64,000 nt of DNA from Parascardovia denticolens DSM 10105 = JCM 12538 (GCF_001042675.1 NZ_AP012333.1:1054001-1118000), one strand, 5' to 3'; positions 45,108 through 55,222 are shown, counted from the first letter of the stretch. Translations and numbers: made by a program. The notes: generated by a model from the letters alone, not told the origin.

Positions 45108-47654
45108 TTAAATATACCGCCCGGTGATGCTTTCTGCTGACCGCCGAATTTCCTGGGGACTGCCGACAGCCACAACCCTACCGCCTTCCTCGCCCCCTCC
45201 CGGCCCCATGTCCACGATGTAATCGGCGTTGCGGATCAGGTCAAGATCATGCTCGATGACGATGACCGTCGCCCCTTGCTGGATGAGGGTTTCGAAAACG
45301 TCCAAGAGGGTCCTGACATCCTTGGGGTGGAGGCCGATAGTGGGCTCATCGAAGACGAAGACCGATCCCGTCTGCCCCTTGCCCATTTCGCTGGCCAGCT
45401 TGAGCCGCTGGGCCTCTCCCCCGGAAAGCCCCGGAGTGTCCTCGCCCAAGGTCAAGTAGCCCAGCCCTAAATCATGCAGGACCTGGAGCCGCCGCTGCAG
45501 AAGGGAGAGACCCTTGCAGGCCGCCAGAACCTGGTCGACGCTCATGTTCATCAAATCAGGCAGGCTGTAATCCTCGCCGTCCTTCATGGCCTTAACCACC
45601 TCGTGAGCCTTGGCGCTGTACCGGGATCCCCGGCAATCCGGGCAGGTCACGTCCACATCAGGCAGGAACTGGACATCCAGGGAAATCCGCCCCGTCCCGT
45701 CGCAGGTCGGGCAACGCAGGCCGCCGGTGTTGTAGGAGAAATCGCCGGCCTTGTGCCCGCTGTGTTTGGCGAGCGCCGTCCGGGCGTAGACCTTGCGGAG
45801 CTCATCATGAACTCCGGCGTAGGTGGCCACGGTGGAACGCACGTTGATTCCGATCGGGGTCGCGTCAATCAGCTTCACTTGGCGGATACCCTCCGCCTGC
45901 AAAGAGACCACATGCCGGGGTGACTTCTGTTTGCTGATCATCGCCGTCAAAGCGGGAATGAGGCTTTCGAGGATCAGCGTGGTCTTGCCGGAGCCGGAGA
46001 CCCCCGTGACCACGGTCAGACGGCCCTGGGGGATGCTGACTTCCAGCGGACGGACGGTATGGATGGCGTCGGTGGTCAGGGTGATCGAGCCCAGATCGAA
46101 GAGGTGGTCATCAGCGATCCACTCCCGCAGCCGGGAGGATTGGCCGCCAATCAGATGGTCTCCTCCGGCCAGCTGCTTCCGCAGAAAAGGCCCGATGACG
46201 GAGGAAGACGAGCCGGCGACCTGAGGGACCGTCCCTTGGCCGATGACACGGCCGCCATCGGATCCAGCCCCTGGCCCCAGCTCGATCAGCCAGTCGGCGT
46301 GGGAAAGCACCTGGATGTCGTGATCAACCAGGACCACGCTGTTCCCATCCGCCACCAAGTCATCCATCACCCCGGTCAGGCCTTGGACATTGTAAGGATG
46401 AAGGCCGATGGAAGGCTCATCCAGCACATAAAGCACCCCGGTCGTCCGGTTCCGCACTGCGCGGGCCAGCTGCACCCGTTGGCGTTCCCCTGTAGACAGA
46501 GTGGAGGCGGCCCGATCCAAAGACAGGTATCCCAGGCCCAAGTCAAGCAGGCGCCGGGAAATGTCCAGGAAGGATTCGCAGATGCTCTCCCCCATCGGTC
46601 GCATTTCCTGAGGAAGGGATTCAGGCACGGATGACACCCAGGAAACCAGCTGGGTCAAAGTCATAGCCGCGGCTTGCCCTAGGTCGACATCTCCTATCCT
46701 CGGAGCTCGAGCCGCTTCCGAGAGTCTGGTCCCCTGGCAATCCGGGCAGACCCCCTCGGTCAGAAAGCGCTCGATCCTCTTCATGCCTTTGTCGTCTTTG
46801 ACTTTGGCCAAGGCGTTCTCCACCGTGCGGACGGCGCTGTAGTAGGTGAAATCCATCTCCGCCGATTGCTGGGTCTTGGGATTCACATAGATGATGTGCT
46901 TCTTCTCGGCAGGCCCATGGTAGACGATCTCCTTCTCCTCGCCGGTCAAGTCTTTGAAGGGGACATCCGTGCGCACCCCCATCTCCCGACAGACGTCCTT
47001 CATGAGGGCCCACATGAGGGTCCCCCAGACGGCGACGGCTCCCTGGTCGATGGTCAGTTCTTCGTTGGGAACCAAGGCCGCCTCATTCACGGTCCGGGTG
47101 ATGCCCGTGCCTCCGCAACGAGGGCAGGCTCCCCGACTGTTGAAGGCCAGGTCTTCGGCCCCCGGCCCATAGAATTTCTCTGCGCAGACGGGGCAGGTGA
47201 TCTCCTGCATAGTGGCCACAGCGAAGGAAGGCGGGCAGTAATGACCCTGGGGGCAACGATGGCTGGCCAGACGGGAGAACATGAGACGCAGACTGTTCAG
47301 TAGTTCGGACATGGTGCCGAAAGTGCTGCGGATCCCGGGGACGCCCGGCCGCTGATGAAGGGCCAAGGCAGCGGGAATGTAACGGACCTCGTCCACATCG
47401 GCCCGGGCTGCCTGAGTCATACGGCGGCGGGTGTAGGTAGACAAGGATTCCAAATACCTCCGAGACCCTTCGGCGTAGAGGACACCCAAGGCCAGGGATG
47501 ACTTCCCTGACCCGGAGACGCCTGCGATGCCGACTATCTTGTTGAGGGGGATGTCAACATCGACCTTCTGCAGATTATGGACTCGAGCCCCTCGTACTAG
47601 AATGGCTACTGGAATCTTTGAAACTACCGGAGCCGCGGCGGAAGAACCGGTCAT
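45108..47654 (-). CDS. UvrA-like ATPase (UvrA paralogue)
   Basis: 848 residues with two ABC ATPase modules as in excinuclease subunit [12 protein letters not shown] near the N terminus and [11 protein letters not shown] in the second half, signatures [11 protein letters not shown] and [11 protein letters not shown], Walker B regions [11 protein letters not shown] and [11 protein letters not shown], and zinc-type CPRCGG, CPTCDG and CPDCRG clusters. It is about 100 residues shorter than true UvrA and the region that binds UvrB is reduced, as in UvrA paralogues linked to drug tolerance. A separate uvrA is expected elsewhere. AAAGGGG five bases before the ATG at 47654 sets the start. Confidence 0.9.
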   Translation of the reverse strand: MTGSSAAAPVVSKIPVAILVRGARVHNLQKVDVDIPLNKIVGIAGVSGSGKSSLALGVLYAEGSRRYLESLSTYTRRRMTQAARADVDEVRYIPAALALHQRPGVPGIRSTFGTMSELLNSLRLMFSRLASHRCPQGHYCPPSFAVATMQEITCPVCAEKFYGPGAEDLAFNSRGACPRCGGTGITRTVNEAALVPNEELTIDQGAVAVWGTLMWALMKDVCREMGVRTDVPFKDLTGEEKEIVYHGPAEKKHIIYVNPKTQQSAEMDFTYYSAVRTVENALAKVKDDKGMKRIERFLTEGVCPDCQGTRLSEAARAPRIGDVDLGQAAAMTLTQLVSWVSSVPESLPQEMRPMGESICESFLDISRRLLDLGLGYLSLDRAASTLSTGERQRVQLARAVRNRTTGVLYVLDEPSIGLHPYNVQGLTGVMDDLVADGNSVVLVDHDIQVLSHADWLIELGPGAGSDGGRVIGQGTVPQVAGSSSSVIGPFLRKQLAGGDHLIGGQSSRLREWIADDHLFDLGSITLTTDAIHTVRPLEVSIPQGRLTVVTGVSGSGKTTLILESLIPALTAMISKQKSPRHVVSLQAEGIRQVKLIDATPIGINVRSTVATYAGVHDELRKVYARTALAKHSGHKAGDFSYNTGGLRCPTCDGTGRISLDVQFLPDVDVTCPDCRGSRYSAKAHEVVKAMKDGEDYSLPDLMNMSVDQVLAACKGLSLLQRRLQVLHDLGLGYLTLGEDTPGLSGGEAQRLKLASEMGKGQTGSVFVFDEPTIGLHPKDVRTLLDVFETLIQQGATVIVIEHDLDLIRNADYIVDMGPGGGEEGGRVVAVGSPQEIRRSAESITGRYI

Positions 47655-47686
47655 CGTCGCCCCTTTCCTATTTCTTGGTGTCCTTC

Positions 47687-48307
47687 TTATACTAACCCAC
47701 ATTGCATCAGGTAGGCGATGACCACCAAGCCGAGGGCGAGTTTGAAGGGGACTCCGAAAGTGAAGTAGGATTTCTTGGTCTTATGACGGACGGAGTACAT
47801 GCCGATCAGCCCGCCCAAAGCGCCACCGGCCAGGCACAACCCCAGCAGAGCAGCCTCAGGAATCCGGGATTCCCCTTTCTCCGCCCGCTTTTTATCGATG
47901 ATGAAGAGACACAAGGTCACAAGATTGACGACAAGCAAGTAAATCCCCAAAATCTTATGATCCCTATGCCCCACAGCCTGAATCAGCTGGCTGAAGCCAA
48001 AGCGGACCGGACCATAAACGTTCAGCAGAACAAGAATCCAGACGATGACCATTTCCAAGGAAAGGAAGAAGATGGCCACATTGTTTTTGGAGACCTTCCG
48101 CAACCAAATCAGGAAGGCGATAAAAAGTCCCAGGCCTCCCCCAGCCACCGCAGCCAGACTGGAGAAAGCGAGGCCTACTTCTTCGCCCTGACTTCCTTCA
48201 CCTTTCGCCCTGACGATCAGCGAGGTGACCGCGTAAGCCAAGAAAGACAAGGCGTTCACTGCGATCAGGTAAATTTGGAAGCCGTCCAAACCCAAAAATC
48301 CATGCAT
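47687..48307 (-). CDS. DUF1294 membrane protein with tandemly duplicated domain
   Basis: 206 residues, about six membrane segments. The C-terminal half is a standard DUF1294 module: [40 protein letters not shown] and RHKTKKSYF. The N-terminal half repeats the same layout in diverged form ([38 protein letters not shown]), lacking the RIPE and RHKT residues. So the gene arose by internal duplication, or a fusion, and only the second copy keeps the family's charged motifs. Function unknown. It is 32 bases upstream of the UvrA paralogue gene. Confidence 0.85.
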   Translation of the reverse strand: MHGFLGLDGFQIYLIAVNALSFLAYAVTSLIVRAKGEGSQGEEVGLAFSSLAAVAGGGLGLFIAFLIWLRKVSKNNVAIFFLSLEMVIVWILVLLNVYGPVRFGFSQLIQAVGHRDHKILGIYLLVVNLVTLCLFIIDKKRAEKGESRIPEAALLGLCLAGGALGGLIGMYSVRHKTKKSYFTFGVPFKLALGLVVIAYLMQCGLV

Positions 48308-48375
48308 AGTCAGAAATCTCCCCTACAAGAAGTTAAGGCTAATCCGCATGGTTACGTTCCTCTCGGACAAATCCG

Positions 48376-49824
48376 CTAATTCATCATATATACAATTTTA
48401 TTAACGCCAATCATTCCACGACGAAGTACAGTAATGTCGATAGTCTCATATTCTGACTTGCTGATGCTTGAAACTGAGGCTTGCATTCTCGGAATATCTG
48501 CCCTCTCTACCCGTCTCCGAAGGATTGGAATAGTCTCTACACCGAGTTCGTGGAGAACTTCATCTGGCAATTCATAATTCTGTTCGACAAGGCCAAAACA
48601 AGTGAAACCTGTATCCACGCAGAAAGCTATCAGCTTCTTCTTTCCAATATTATAAATAGCACAGAAGGAAGTCCCAATCAGACTGCCAAGCAGATAACCC
48701 ACAACCGGTAATTCGAATCCTAGAGCCTGCCCATAATGCCTCCGATATGTGCGCCGAACAGATAACCACCTGAAATAACAACAGTATCTACAAAAGCAGC
48801 GCCCATCTGCTGAGTACTCATCCTCCCGGCAGCAACAAGAATACTGTTTTTAGCTGTTTGCATGACAAGGGCAACGACCATTCCGAGGACCGTAGGATTG
48901 ATATCTTTGAACGCCTCGCCCAAAATTCCTTTTTCGCACATTATCAGCAAAGAAGAAGAGATAGAACCGCGTAAAAAAACCTTCTGCTCCAGCAGAGATG
49001 CCTTTGGTCCCTATCCTTTGAACCTGTTGAATGTCAATCTCACCATGTTTGATGAGGAAATCTATCGCTTTGTATATTTCGGGCGCAAGCTGGAATGCAA
49101 CGGTAATCGCCGCGGTAGTGTAACCTGCCTTCAATGCCTGTTGCAGCATATATTCCGTATTGATTGCACTGTCCGCAGTTACGTCATGCTCTTCTGCCTT
49201 AAATTTCTTATCCTTGCTTTCGCAGGCAATGTCCTCCAGTTCTTTTCTTGACACTCTTTTAGAACTAACACCTTTTTCGTTCTTTATTACGTCCGTCAGC
49301 CTGGATTCGGTTTCAGCATAGGCATCAGAGACATCTGACCGTATTAGCTGATTCCTCAGCGCCTCACGATGAGCCGTCGCCTTGGCATCAGAAAGCTGGT
49401 CGGAAGGAACGAGCCTGCTCTGATCATGATAGCTTGCATGTCCGGTTCCCGGGCTGAATTTTGCCTGCGCTTTTGCGGTTCTTTCTGCAGTAGCATAAGA
49501 CTTCGCGCTACAAGTCTCGCCGGAGTCCACTTGGATATCGGCAGAGTCCTTCGAAGTGCTGTGAAGAGCAGAAGCACGGTCTGACGAATCCGCAGCAACT
49601 GCATCCACATTGAATGTTCCGGCTCCCCATTCCTCAAGCATATACCCCTGAAGTTGTACGATTCCAAGGTTCCGGTACTGGTGGTTATTTACGTTTTCTT
49701 CAAGCTGTTTAATTGCAGCATCAACCGCTCTTACATATTTCTGTCCCATGCAGGCAGCAATATCTGCACCCATTATCCTTGTGGCAAATTCCCAGCCTTG
49801 TTCCATTTCAGTCTTGGATTGCAT
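48376..49824 (-). pseudogene. Unrecognised 480-residue protein with hydrophobic C terminus, twice frameshifted
   Basis: From ATG 49824 (GAGGTG seven bases upstream) one frame gives the first 290 residues: a helical region (EQGWEFATRIMGADIAACMG), a Ser/Ala-rich linker, and a charged region. Removing one T from the T7 run at 48973-48979 (minus strand) continues as GFLRGSISSSLLIMCEKG into glycine-rich helices (VVISGGYLFGAHIGG). A second one-base loss near 48727 is needed to reach GFELPVVGYLLGSLIGTSF and the end, INKIVYMMN-like, at 48376. The glycine-rich membrane-active C terminus suggests an effector. Base composition is far AT-richer than the chromosome. It is the second gene of a pair with the next entry. 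Confidence 0.65.
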
Positions 49825-49835
49825 AAGGCTGCACC

Positions 49836-50553
49836 TCACATATTCATAAATTTTTCGAGCCCATCATTATAGAGGCTGACCACTCCATAGAAAAGCATCT
49901 GTTGTTTCATCAATGACTTATTCCTGAAAGTCTCTTCAAACTTTGATGCAATCCGTGCTCCAACTTTACCGATAGCATCCGCACCTGTTGAAAATGCTTT
50001 TTTGACACCATTGAGAAGATTGAACTTCTTCCTTTTTTTTCTCATAGACTTCAGCAGATTCACTATCTGCATTTTCGGGGTTATCCTCTGTGGGCTGCTC
50101 GATAGTGATAACAGATTCATGGTCGGTTCCTGTCTCGGCGATACCTTCTTTAATATCCTTAAGGAACTCCGGAACCGGTAATGCAGAAAGTTTTTCCAAG
50201 AAAGCATCGTAATCTTCACGAGTGGTCAGTACTTTTGTGTCAGCGTAGACAACTGCCTGATTACCTGCCCAGCCGAATCTGACACCGCATTCATCAAATT
50301 TCACATCAAGGACGGGGAATCAGTCTGTCCGTGCCTCTTATCTCGCCTAGGAAGAGAATTTTGCCTTGGATATTTCCTGCCTTCTTATTCCCAAGCCATA
50401 CTTTTTCCGTCCAAGAAACGATGTTAATGGAGTTATCCCTAGTACCTGCAACTCCTTTTCGCTGTCATCGCACGTTTCAACCATTTTCTTCAGTTGATTC
50501 ATCAGCAACTCATCCTTGTAAACAACGATAAGAGTCTTCTTTGTTTCAAACAT
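49836..50553 (-). pseudogene. Unrecognised 240-residue partner protein, three frameshifts
   Basis: Starts at ATG 50553 with AAGGAGAA upstream: TKKTLIVVYKDELLMNQLKK. Frames must be joined at the T4 run 50457-50460 (one base short), the G4 run 50314-50317 (one base extra) and the T8 run 50033-50040 (one base extra). The repaired protein reads through VSWTEKVWLGNKKAGNIQG, then LIPVLDVKFDECGVRFGW, VVYADTKVL, an acidic region, KKAFSTGADAIGKVGARIAS and ends YNDGLEKFMNM at 49836, its stop 12 bases from the ATG of the previous entry. Resembles hypothetical proteins of gut Firmicutes, from memory only. Clearly inactive unless the sequence is wrong. Confidence 0.62.
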
Positions 50554-50950
50554 AAGTATTCTCCTTGGTTTGATTAGGTTTTTAGTTTCCTTCTTTAACA
50601 GCAGATACCTGCGGAATCAAACGCCAAGTCGCTTTCCGATATCATTCAGTCACCCTCCGTAATATGTGGAATCGCGAGACCCCGAGAGTACCCATTTACT
50701 CTGAGCACGCATTGAGACAAGTGTGGATAGTAATCACTCCTTGCCTTGATACTCAACATTATAATCGCCCGTCGCAATAACGTCAGGCTAGATCTCTCAT
50801 CAACTCGATTGCGGAATTCGATAGCGATACCGACAAGAATTTGGAAAAGGGGAAAGGTAAACTTGAACTACTCCGTAAAAGTTTTACCGTGAAAATGGTC
50901 TCCAATAATTTACGGAGCAGTTCATATCAACGAATTTTCACTAGAGAAAA
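50554..50950. other. 397-base AT-rich spacer, no gene seen
   Basis: Between two divergent broken genes. The only structure noticed is a 9-base inverted repeat, CTCCGTAAA at 50871-50879 and TTTACGGAG at 50909-50917, with a 29-base loop. No reading frame with a ribosome site or recognisable product. Confidence 0.5.
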
Positions 50951-51405
50951 ATGAGCATGAGCATCAATAAAGAAGAATGGACCTGAACTCGCAAGCCGAA
51001 AGATTTCACAATCTCCGATGACAAGATCGAAATCACCACGGCCCCGCATACCGACCTTTGGCAAAGGACCTACTATCATTTCCGCAATGACAATGCACCG
51101 GTCCTGCAAATCACAAGCTCCGAAAAATTCTTCTCTTTTCTGGTGAAAACCGATTTCCCCAACAGTCACCATCGCTTCGACCAATGCGGAGTGGTGGTGT
51201 ATCTGGATAGCGAGAACTGGCTGAAAGGCTCTATCGAGTACGAGAAGGAGAAGTTCTATCACCTTGGAAAGGGGCGGAAGAAATCCAGTTTGGGATTTAC
51301 GCCTGCAGCCCTGAGGATTCTTCCTTCAAAGCGATTTTCACTCACATGGAGCTGACCGATTGCAAGTGGTTGGCCCATGAAGGTCAGGCACCTGACGAGG
51401 GTTGA
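50951..51405 (+). pseudogene. DUF1349 family protein remnant
   Basis: Reading from ATG 50951 gives MSMSINKEEWT, then a TGA at 50984-50986, then in the same frame a clear DUF1349 (concanavalin-like) sequence: KPKDFTISDDKIEITTAPHT, DLWQRTYYHFRNDNAPVLQ, VKTDFPNSHHRFDQCGVVVY and SIEYEKEKFYHLG. About 40 family residues are then missing and the frame changes; the C terminus resumes as EEIQFGIYACSPEDSSFKAIF, ending at 51405. So there is one nonsense codon plus an internal deletion. An antisense frame at 50927-51262 is a shadow. Confidence 0.72.
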
Positions 51406-51453
51406 GCCGAATACCGCTCAGCGATGGCCACCATCGAATGCCATAGAATTCAG

Positions 51454-51964
51454 TCAGCTCAAGGCGGCTTTCAAATCCGCTTCAATTTTCTCAGGAGTAT
51501 CCATTGGCGCATAACGCTTGAGGATTTTACCATCGCGGGCGATGAGGAACTTGGTGAAATTCCATTTGATCGCCCCGCCCAAAAGCCCGCCATTATGAGA
51601 AGCCAAGTAGCGATAAAGAGGGTCTGCCCCTTCCCCATTGACTTCGATCTTGCCGAACTGTGGGAAAGTCGTATCGTACTTGAGCATGCAGAACTCGTGG
51701 ATTTCCGCGTCAGAGCCAGGAGCCTGATGGCCGAACTGGTCACAAGGGAAATCAAGAATCTCAAAACCTTGCTCATAATAGGTTTTATAAAGCTTCTCCA
51801 AGCCCTCATACTGAGGGGTGAAGCCACAGCCGGTAGCCGTATTGACGATCAACAGGACTTTGTCGCGGTAATCGTTGAGCGAAACCATGGACCCGTCTTG
51901 GGCGCGCACGGTGAAGTCATAAATCGATGCTAGCTCTTGCTTGCTTACTTGCTGTTGCTGTCAT
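51454..51964 (-). pseudogene. Glutathione peroxidase, frameshifted by a 4-base tandem repeat near the 5' end
   Basis: The body (residues from VRAQDGSMVSLNDYR on) is a thiol/glutathione peroxidase with the catalytic cysteine in NTATGCGFTPQY, FPCDQFGHQAPG and the KWNFTKFLI tail. The natural start is ATG 51964 with GGAAAG upstream, but that frame stops after 15 codons. Deleting one GCAA from the doubled unit at 51937-51944 (minus strand AAGCAAGCAAG) gives TASKQELASIYDFTVRAQDG in one frame, the expected GPx N terminus. A GTG at 51909 could start a version lacking the first strand. A copy-number change of the 4-base unit would switch the gene on or off. Confidence 0.72.
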
Positions 51965-52044
51965 AGTCTTTCCTTACATTCTTTTTTGCCCACTTTTCCT
52001 TACCCTTGTACTATCGCTACCAGTTTTATAGCCTCTAGGAATTC

Positions 52045-52284
52045 TTAGAAATCAGAGAGATCCACGGGCTCTGACACTTTCCCAAGCTTGAAATTATGAA
52101 CCGCCTGATCCATACTCTTAAGACTCTTAGCGGAAACCGAAGCCGGCACCTTCAATTCGCGAGGTTCCAGAATAATGCAGCCATTCTCATACTCTCGGAC
52201 AAAGTAGTACTGATATTCCGCGCCGCGAAGAGTCATACGCTTCTTGCTATCGATATGTACCTCGTAAGTTTTTACTGCATCCAT
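52045..52284 (-). CDS. Small hypothetical protein, antitoxin-like
   Basis: 79 residues: KTYEVHIDSKKRMTLRG, EYQYYFVREYENGCIILEPREL, then a helical tail with MDQAVHNFKLGKVSEPVDLSDF. The layout, a short beta domain followed by a toxin-neutralising-like tail, resembles small AbrB/antitoxin-type proteins, but no toxin gene is adjacent. GAGG lies seven bases before the ATG. Function not assigned. Confidence 0.65.
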   Translation of the reverse strand: MDAVKTYEVHIDSKKRMTLRGAEYQYYFVREYENGCIILEPRELKVPASVSAKSLKSMDQAVHNFKLGKVSEPVDLSDF

Positions 52285-52501
52285 AGACTAACCTCGTATC
52301 AATGTGGAATATCCCACCTTCGAGTATAGACTGAATCCCTAAACTAGTCAATCGAGTTTTTGAATTCATCAAATAAAATGCCCATTCCCCCTCACAAGTT
52401 CAAACCTGTCTAAAGAACTTAGTATAAATCTGCCTACAAATGCTCCCCGCCTATTGACGAAGAACCCTGATCCCAAAATACTGAAAGATGATACTAGCCA
52501 G

Positions 52502-52733
52502 TCTATTCCCACTCGATCATTGCGTAGCCCGTTTTGATTGAGTCGATAGGGCAGGTAAGCTGGGATTCACTCCACTCTCCTATCGCGAAAACAGTGTAGT
52601 CACCCTGTAGCCAGTGGTGACTACATACTCTGTAGCCACTTGAAGAGAGTATTTTCGCCCAATTGAAGAGTGACGAGTTTGAGGATTTGCTGCCTCCTCG
52701 ACATCCGAAGCGAACGACCCGCCCAACGAGACC
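52502..52733 (-). pseudogene. C-terminal remnant of an unidentified protein
   Basis: An open stretch without start codon reads FNWAKILSSSGYRVCSHHWL and GDYTVFAIGEWSES, then, one frame away, PIDSIKTGYAMIEWE and a stop at 52502. Composition is protein-like (many W, Y, G) and no other gene explains it. The length between the upstream stop and the end is not a multiple of three, so one frameshift is present. The rest of the 52285-52763 spacer shows nothing further. Confidence 0.35.
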
Positions 52734-52763
52734 TCATGAACGTGCAACAGGTCGCAGAGCGCC

Positions 52764-53147
52764 TCAAGCTACTACGCTTTTGACCCACTCGACAAGTGCA
52801 TCGTAACTTACTGACCGATCTGCAACGCCCAGCACGACTTTGTGGAAAGCCGCGTGGCCGGGCCTGAAATCGACGCCAGACATCCTGAGATAAGCGCCGA
52901 GCAAAGCGGCACCTGTCCTCTTGTTGCCATCGAGAAACGGGTGGTCGGATACGATGCCAAAGGCGTATCTGCACGCCTTTTCGATGACACTCGGATACAA
53001 GTCCATACCACTGAAGGTTTGAAGTGGTTGCTCCAGCGCGGAATCGAGAAGCCCTTCGTCGCGCAAACCATCAAGCCCTCCGAACCGCTCAATCGTCGCC
53101 GCATGGATGGCAAGAACCTCTTTTCTGGAGAAGGCCAGCGTGCTCAC
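52764..53147 (-). CDS. doc: Doc toxin (death-on-curing, Fic fold)
   Basis: 127 residues. The Fic-type motif HPFLDGNKRTG (69-79) is the Doc form HxFxDGNKR. Doc inhibits translation by phosphorylating elongation factor Tu. N-terminal VLAIHAATIERFGG and GLRDEGLLDSALEQP are also typical. The ATG overlaps the antitoxin stop by four bases, so production of the toxin depends on translation of Phd. It appears intact, unlike its left neighbours. Confidence 0.94.
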   Translation of the reverse strand: MSTLAFSRKEVLAIHAATIERFGGLDGLRDEGLLDSALEQPLQTFSGMDLYPSVIEKACRYAFGIVSDHPFLDGNKRTGAALLGAYLRMSGVDFRPGHAAFHKVVLGVADRSVSYDALVEWVKSVVA

Positions 53148-53356
53148 TTGGCAAGCTCTTCGAACACGTCAGCATACTCGTCCATAAAGTCGACTGCTAC
53201 GTCCGTGGCACTATCAACCTTCTGGGCCGGATGAATGACCACCCAGGGCTTGTTGTTCTTCAGGATGGTGACCGGCCTGCGGGTCCGGTTCACTTCTGCC
53301 GTCACGCGAGAGAAGTTGTTTTTCGCCTCTGCAAGGCCTATCGTCAGTGTTGCCAT
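53144..53356 (-). CDS. phd: Phd-type antitoxin
   Basis: 70 residues with the Phd/YefM DNA-binding fold: MATLTIGLAEAKNNFSRVT, VTILKNNKPWVVIHP, then a C-terminal helix (VAVDFMDEYADVFEELAK) that would neutralise Doc. A strong AAAGGAGG precedes the ATG. As usual for this pair, antitoxin is first, and should repress its own promoter. First gene of the doc operon. Confidence 0.93.
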   Translation of the reverse strand: MATLTIGLAEAKNNFSRVTAEVNRTRRPVTILKNNKPWVVIHPAQKVDSATDVAVDFMDEYADVFEELAK

Positions 53357-53659
53357 TTCTGACCTCCTTTAATATTAGCCAGAATTATAGCCTGCATATA
53401 AGACAGCTCAATTGAAGGTTGAGATAATGAATACTTGTACGGCTGAGCACCATTCATCTTCGTGAATCTTGCAGATAAATGGCTTGCAGAATTGCTTGAA
53501 TAGGAATCGTCGCTCTCGCATTTCCATTGCCGTTTTCAGGGCTCTCGTACGTTCGCCACCTCCCCAAAGGCCTCGGCGGCTTCATCCCGATCAGGGCACT
53601 AGTCGCTCGTCACTGTGATTAGATGTGCAGGATGAGACTAAGCGGAAAAGACTAAAACC
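53357..53659. other. 303-base spacer upstream of phd and downstream of guaA
   Basis: Contains the phd promoter region, which is AT-rich (TTAATATTAGCCAGAATTATAG). No gene, RNA or clear terminator for guaA was found. No strong dyad that would mark a Phd operator was seen by eye. Confidence 0.5.
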
Positions 53660-55222
53660 TTATTCCCACTCAATAGTCGCTGGTGGCTTGGAGGTCACGT
53701 CCAGGACAACCCGGTTGATACCTCGGCACTCATTGGTGATCCGGGTGGAAATGGTAGCAAGCACATCGTAGGGGACGCGAGACCAATCAGCGGTCATGGC
53801 ATCCTCGGAAGAAACAGGTCGCAAGACCACGGGATTGCCATAAGTACGCTCGTCACCCTGAACGCCTACGGAATGGACATCAGCCAGCAAAACGACCGGG
53901 CACTGCCAGATATCACGGTCCAAGTCGGCCTTGGTAAGCTCCTCACGAGCGATCGCATCGGCTTCGCGCAACAGATCCAAACGTTCCTTGGTGATTTCGC
54001 CAATAATGCGGATGGCAAGACCAGGACCGGGGAAAGGCTGACGCCAGACGATCTCATCAGGCAGGCCCAACTCGGTGCCGATTGCGCGGACCTCGTCCTT
54101 GAACAGGGTACGTAAAGGCTCGATCAGGCTGAAATCAAGGTCCGCAGGCAAACCGCCCACGTTATGGTGGCTCTTGATGTTCGCGGTGCCGGAGCCTCCG
54201 CCGGACTCGACCACGTCAGGGTAAAGGGTCCCCTGCACCAGGAACTTGACCTCTCCCCCTTCGTTTCCGGCCTGGGCGACGATGTCACGAGCGGCTTTCT
54301 CAAAGGTGCGGATGAACTTTTCGCCAATGATCTTGCGCTTGCGCTCCGGCTCGCTGACGCCTTTCAAAGCGCTCAGGAAGTCTTCCGAGGCATCCACGGC
54401 CACCAACTTGATTCCCGTCGCCTTGACGAAATCATGCTTGACCTGTTCCACCTCCCCCTTGCGCAGGAAGCCATGATCCACGAAAACGCAGGTCAGCTGC
54501 TCACCGATGGCCTTATGGACCAAGGCTGCAGCCACGGCGGAATCCACTCCCCCGGACAGGCCGCAAATCACCTGTTTGTCACCCACTTGCTCGCGAATCC
54601 TGGCGACTTGGTCTTCGATGATGCTGGACGGATTCCACTCCCGGGGAATGCCAGCCTCATCGTGCAGGAAACGCTCGAAAACGTCCTGCCCCAGAGGGGT
54701 GTGCTTGACCTCCGGATGCCACTGGACCCCGTAAAGTTTGCGGGACTTGTCCTCCATAGCAGCCACAGGTGCGCCTTCCGTATGAGCCAGGACGGTGAAG
54801 CCTTCCGGTGCCTTGCGTACGGCCACCCCATGACTCATCCAGGTGCTCTGTTCCTGAGGGGATTGAGCGAGGACGCCTTCGGGGTCGTCGATATAAGTCT
54901 CGGTCTTGCCATACTCACCCAAGGCGGCCTGATCCACGTCGCCACCCAGCTCGTTGGCCATCACTTGGAAGCCATAGCAAATGCCCAGAATCGGCACGCC
55001 GGAATCGAAGATCTTCTTATCGATGGACGGGGCCCCCGGCTCGTAGACGGAAGCGGGGCCGCCGGACAGGATGATGGCTTGGGGGTCTTTGGCCAGCATG
55101 TCGTCGGCGGACATGGAATGCGGCACCAGCTCCGAATAGACGTTGGACTCACGCACCCGACGGGCGATGAGCTGGGCGTATTGGGCGCCGAAATCGACCA
55201 CTAAGACCGGTCCTTTTGCCAT
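53660..55222 (-). CDS. guaA: GMP synthase (glutamine-hydrolysing)
   Basis: Converts XMP to GMP. 520 residues: N-terminal class I glutamine amidotransferase with [18 protein letters not shown], the catalytic cysteine in GICYGFQ and the histidine/glutamate in VQWHPEV; then the ATP pyrophosphatase domain with SGGVDSAV; then the dimerisation domain ending in [13 protein letters not shown] lies six bases before the ATG. Divergent from the SGNH hydrolase and xfp, a neighbourhood usual for bifidobacteria. Works downstream of the xanthine salvage pair at 18.7-20.8 kb, since XMP is its substrate. Confidence 0.99.
   Translation of the reverse strand: MAKGPVLVVDFGAQYAQLIARRVRESNVYSELVPHSMSADDMLAKDPQAIILSGGPASVYEPGAPSIDKKIFDSGVPILGICYGFQVMANELGGDVDQAALGEYGKTETYIDDPEGVLAQSPQEQSTWMSHGVAVRKAPEGFTVLAHTEGAPVAAMEDKSRKLYGVQWHPEVKHTPLGQDVFERFLHDEAGIPREWNPSSIIEDQVARIREQVGDKQVICGLSGGVDSAVAAALVHKAIGEQLTCVFVDHGFLRKGEVEQVKHDFVKATGIKLVAVDASEDFLSALKGVSEPERKRKIIGEKFIRTFEKAARDIVAQAGNEGGEVKFLVQGTLYPDVVESGGGSGTANIKSHHNVGGLPADLDFSLIEPLRTLFKDEVRAIGTELGLPDEIVWRQPFPGPGLAIRIIGEITKERLDLLREADAIAREELTKADLDRDIWQCPVVLLADVHSVGVQGDERTYGNPVVLRPVSSEDAMTADWSRVPYDVLATISTRITNECRGINRVVLDVTSKPPATIEWE

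Noticed and set aside
50927-51262. Minus-strand frame of 111 codons
   Set aside because: It lies antisense to the DUF1349 remnant, whose + strand sequence shows clear family similarity.
52502-52525. Duplicate 3' end of guaA, because it also ends in IEWE and a stop
   Set aside because: Upstream residues do not resemble GMP synthase; the four-residue match is coincidental.
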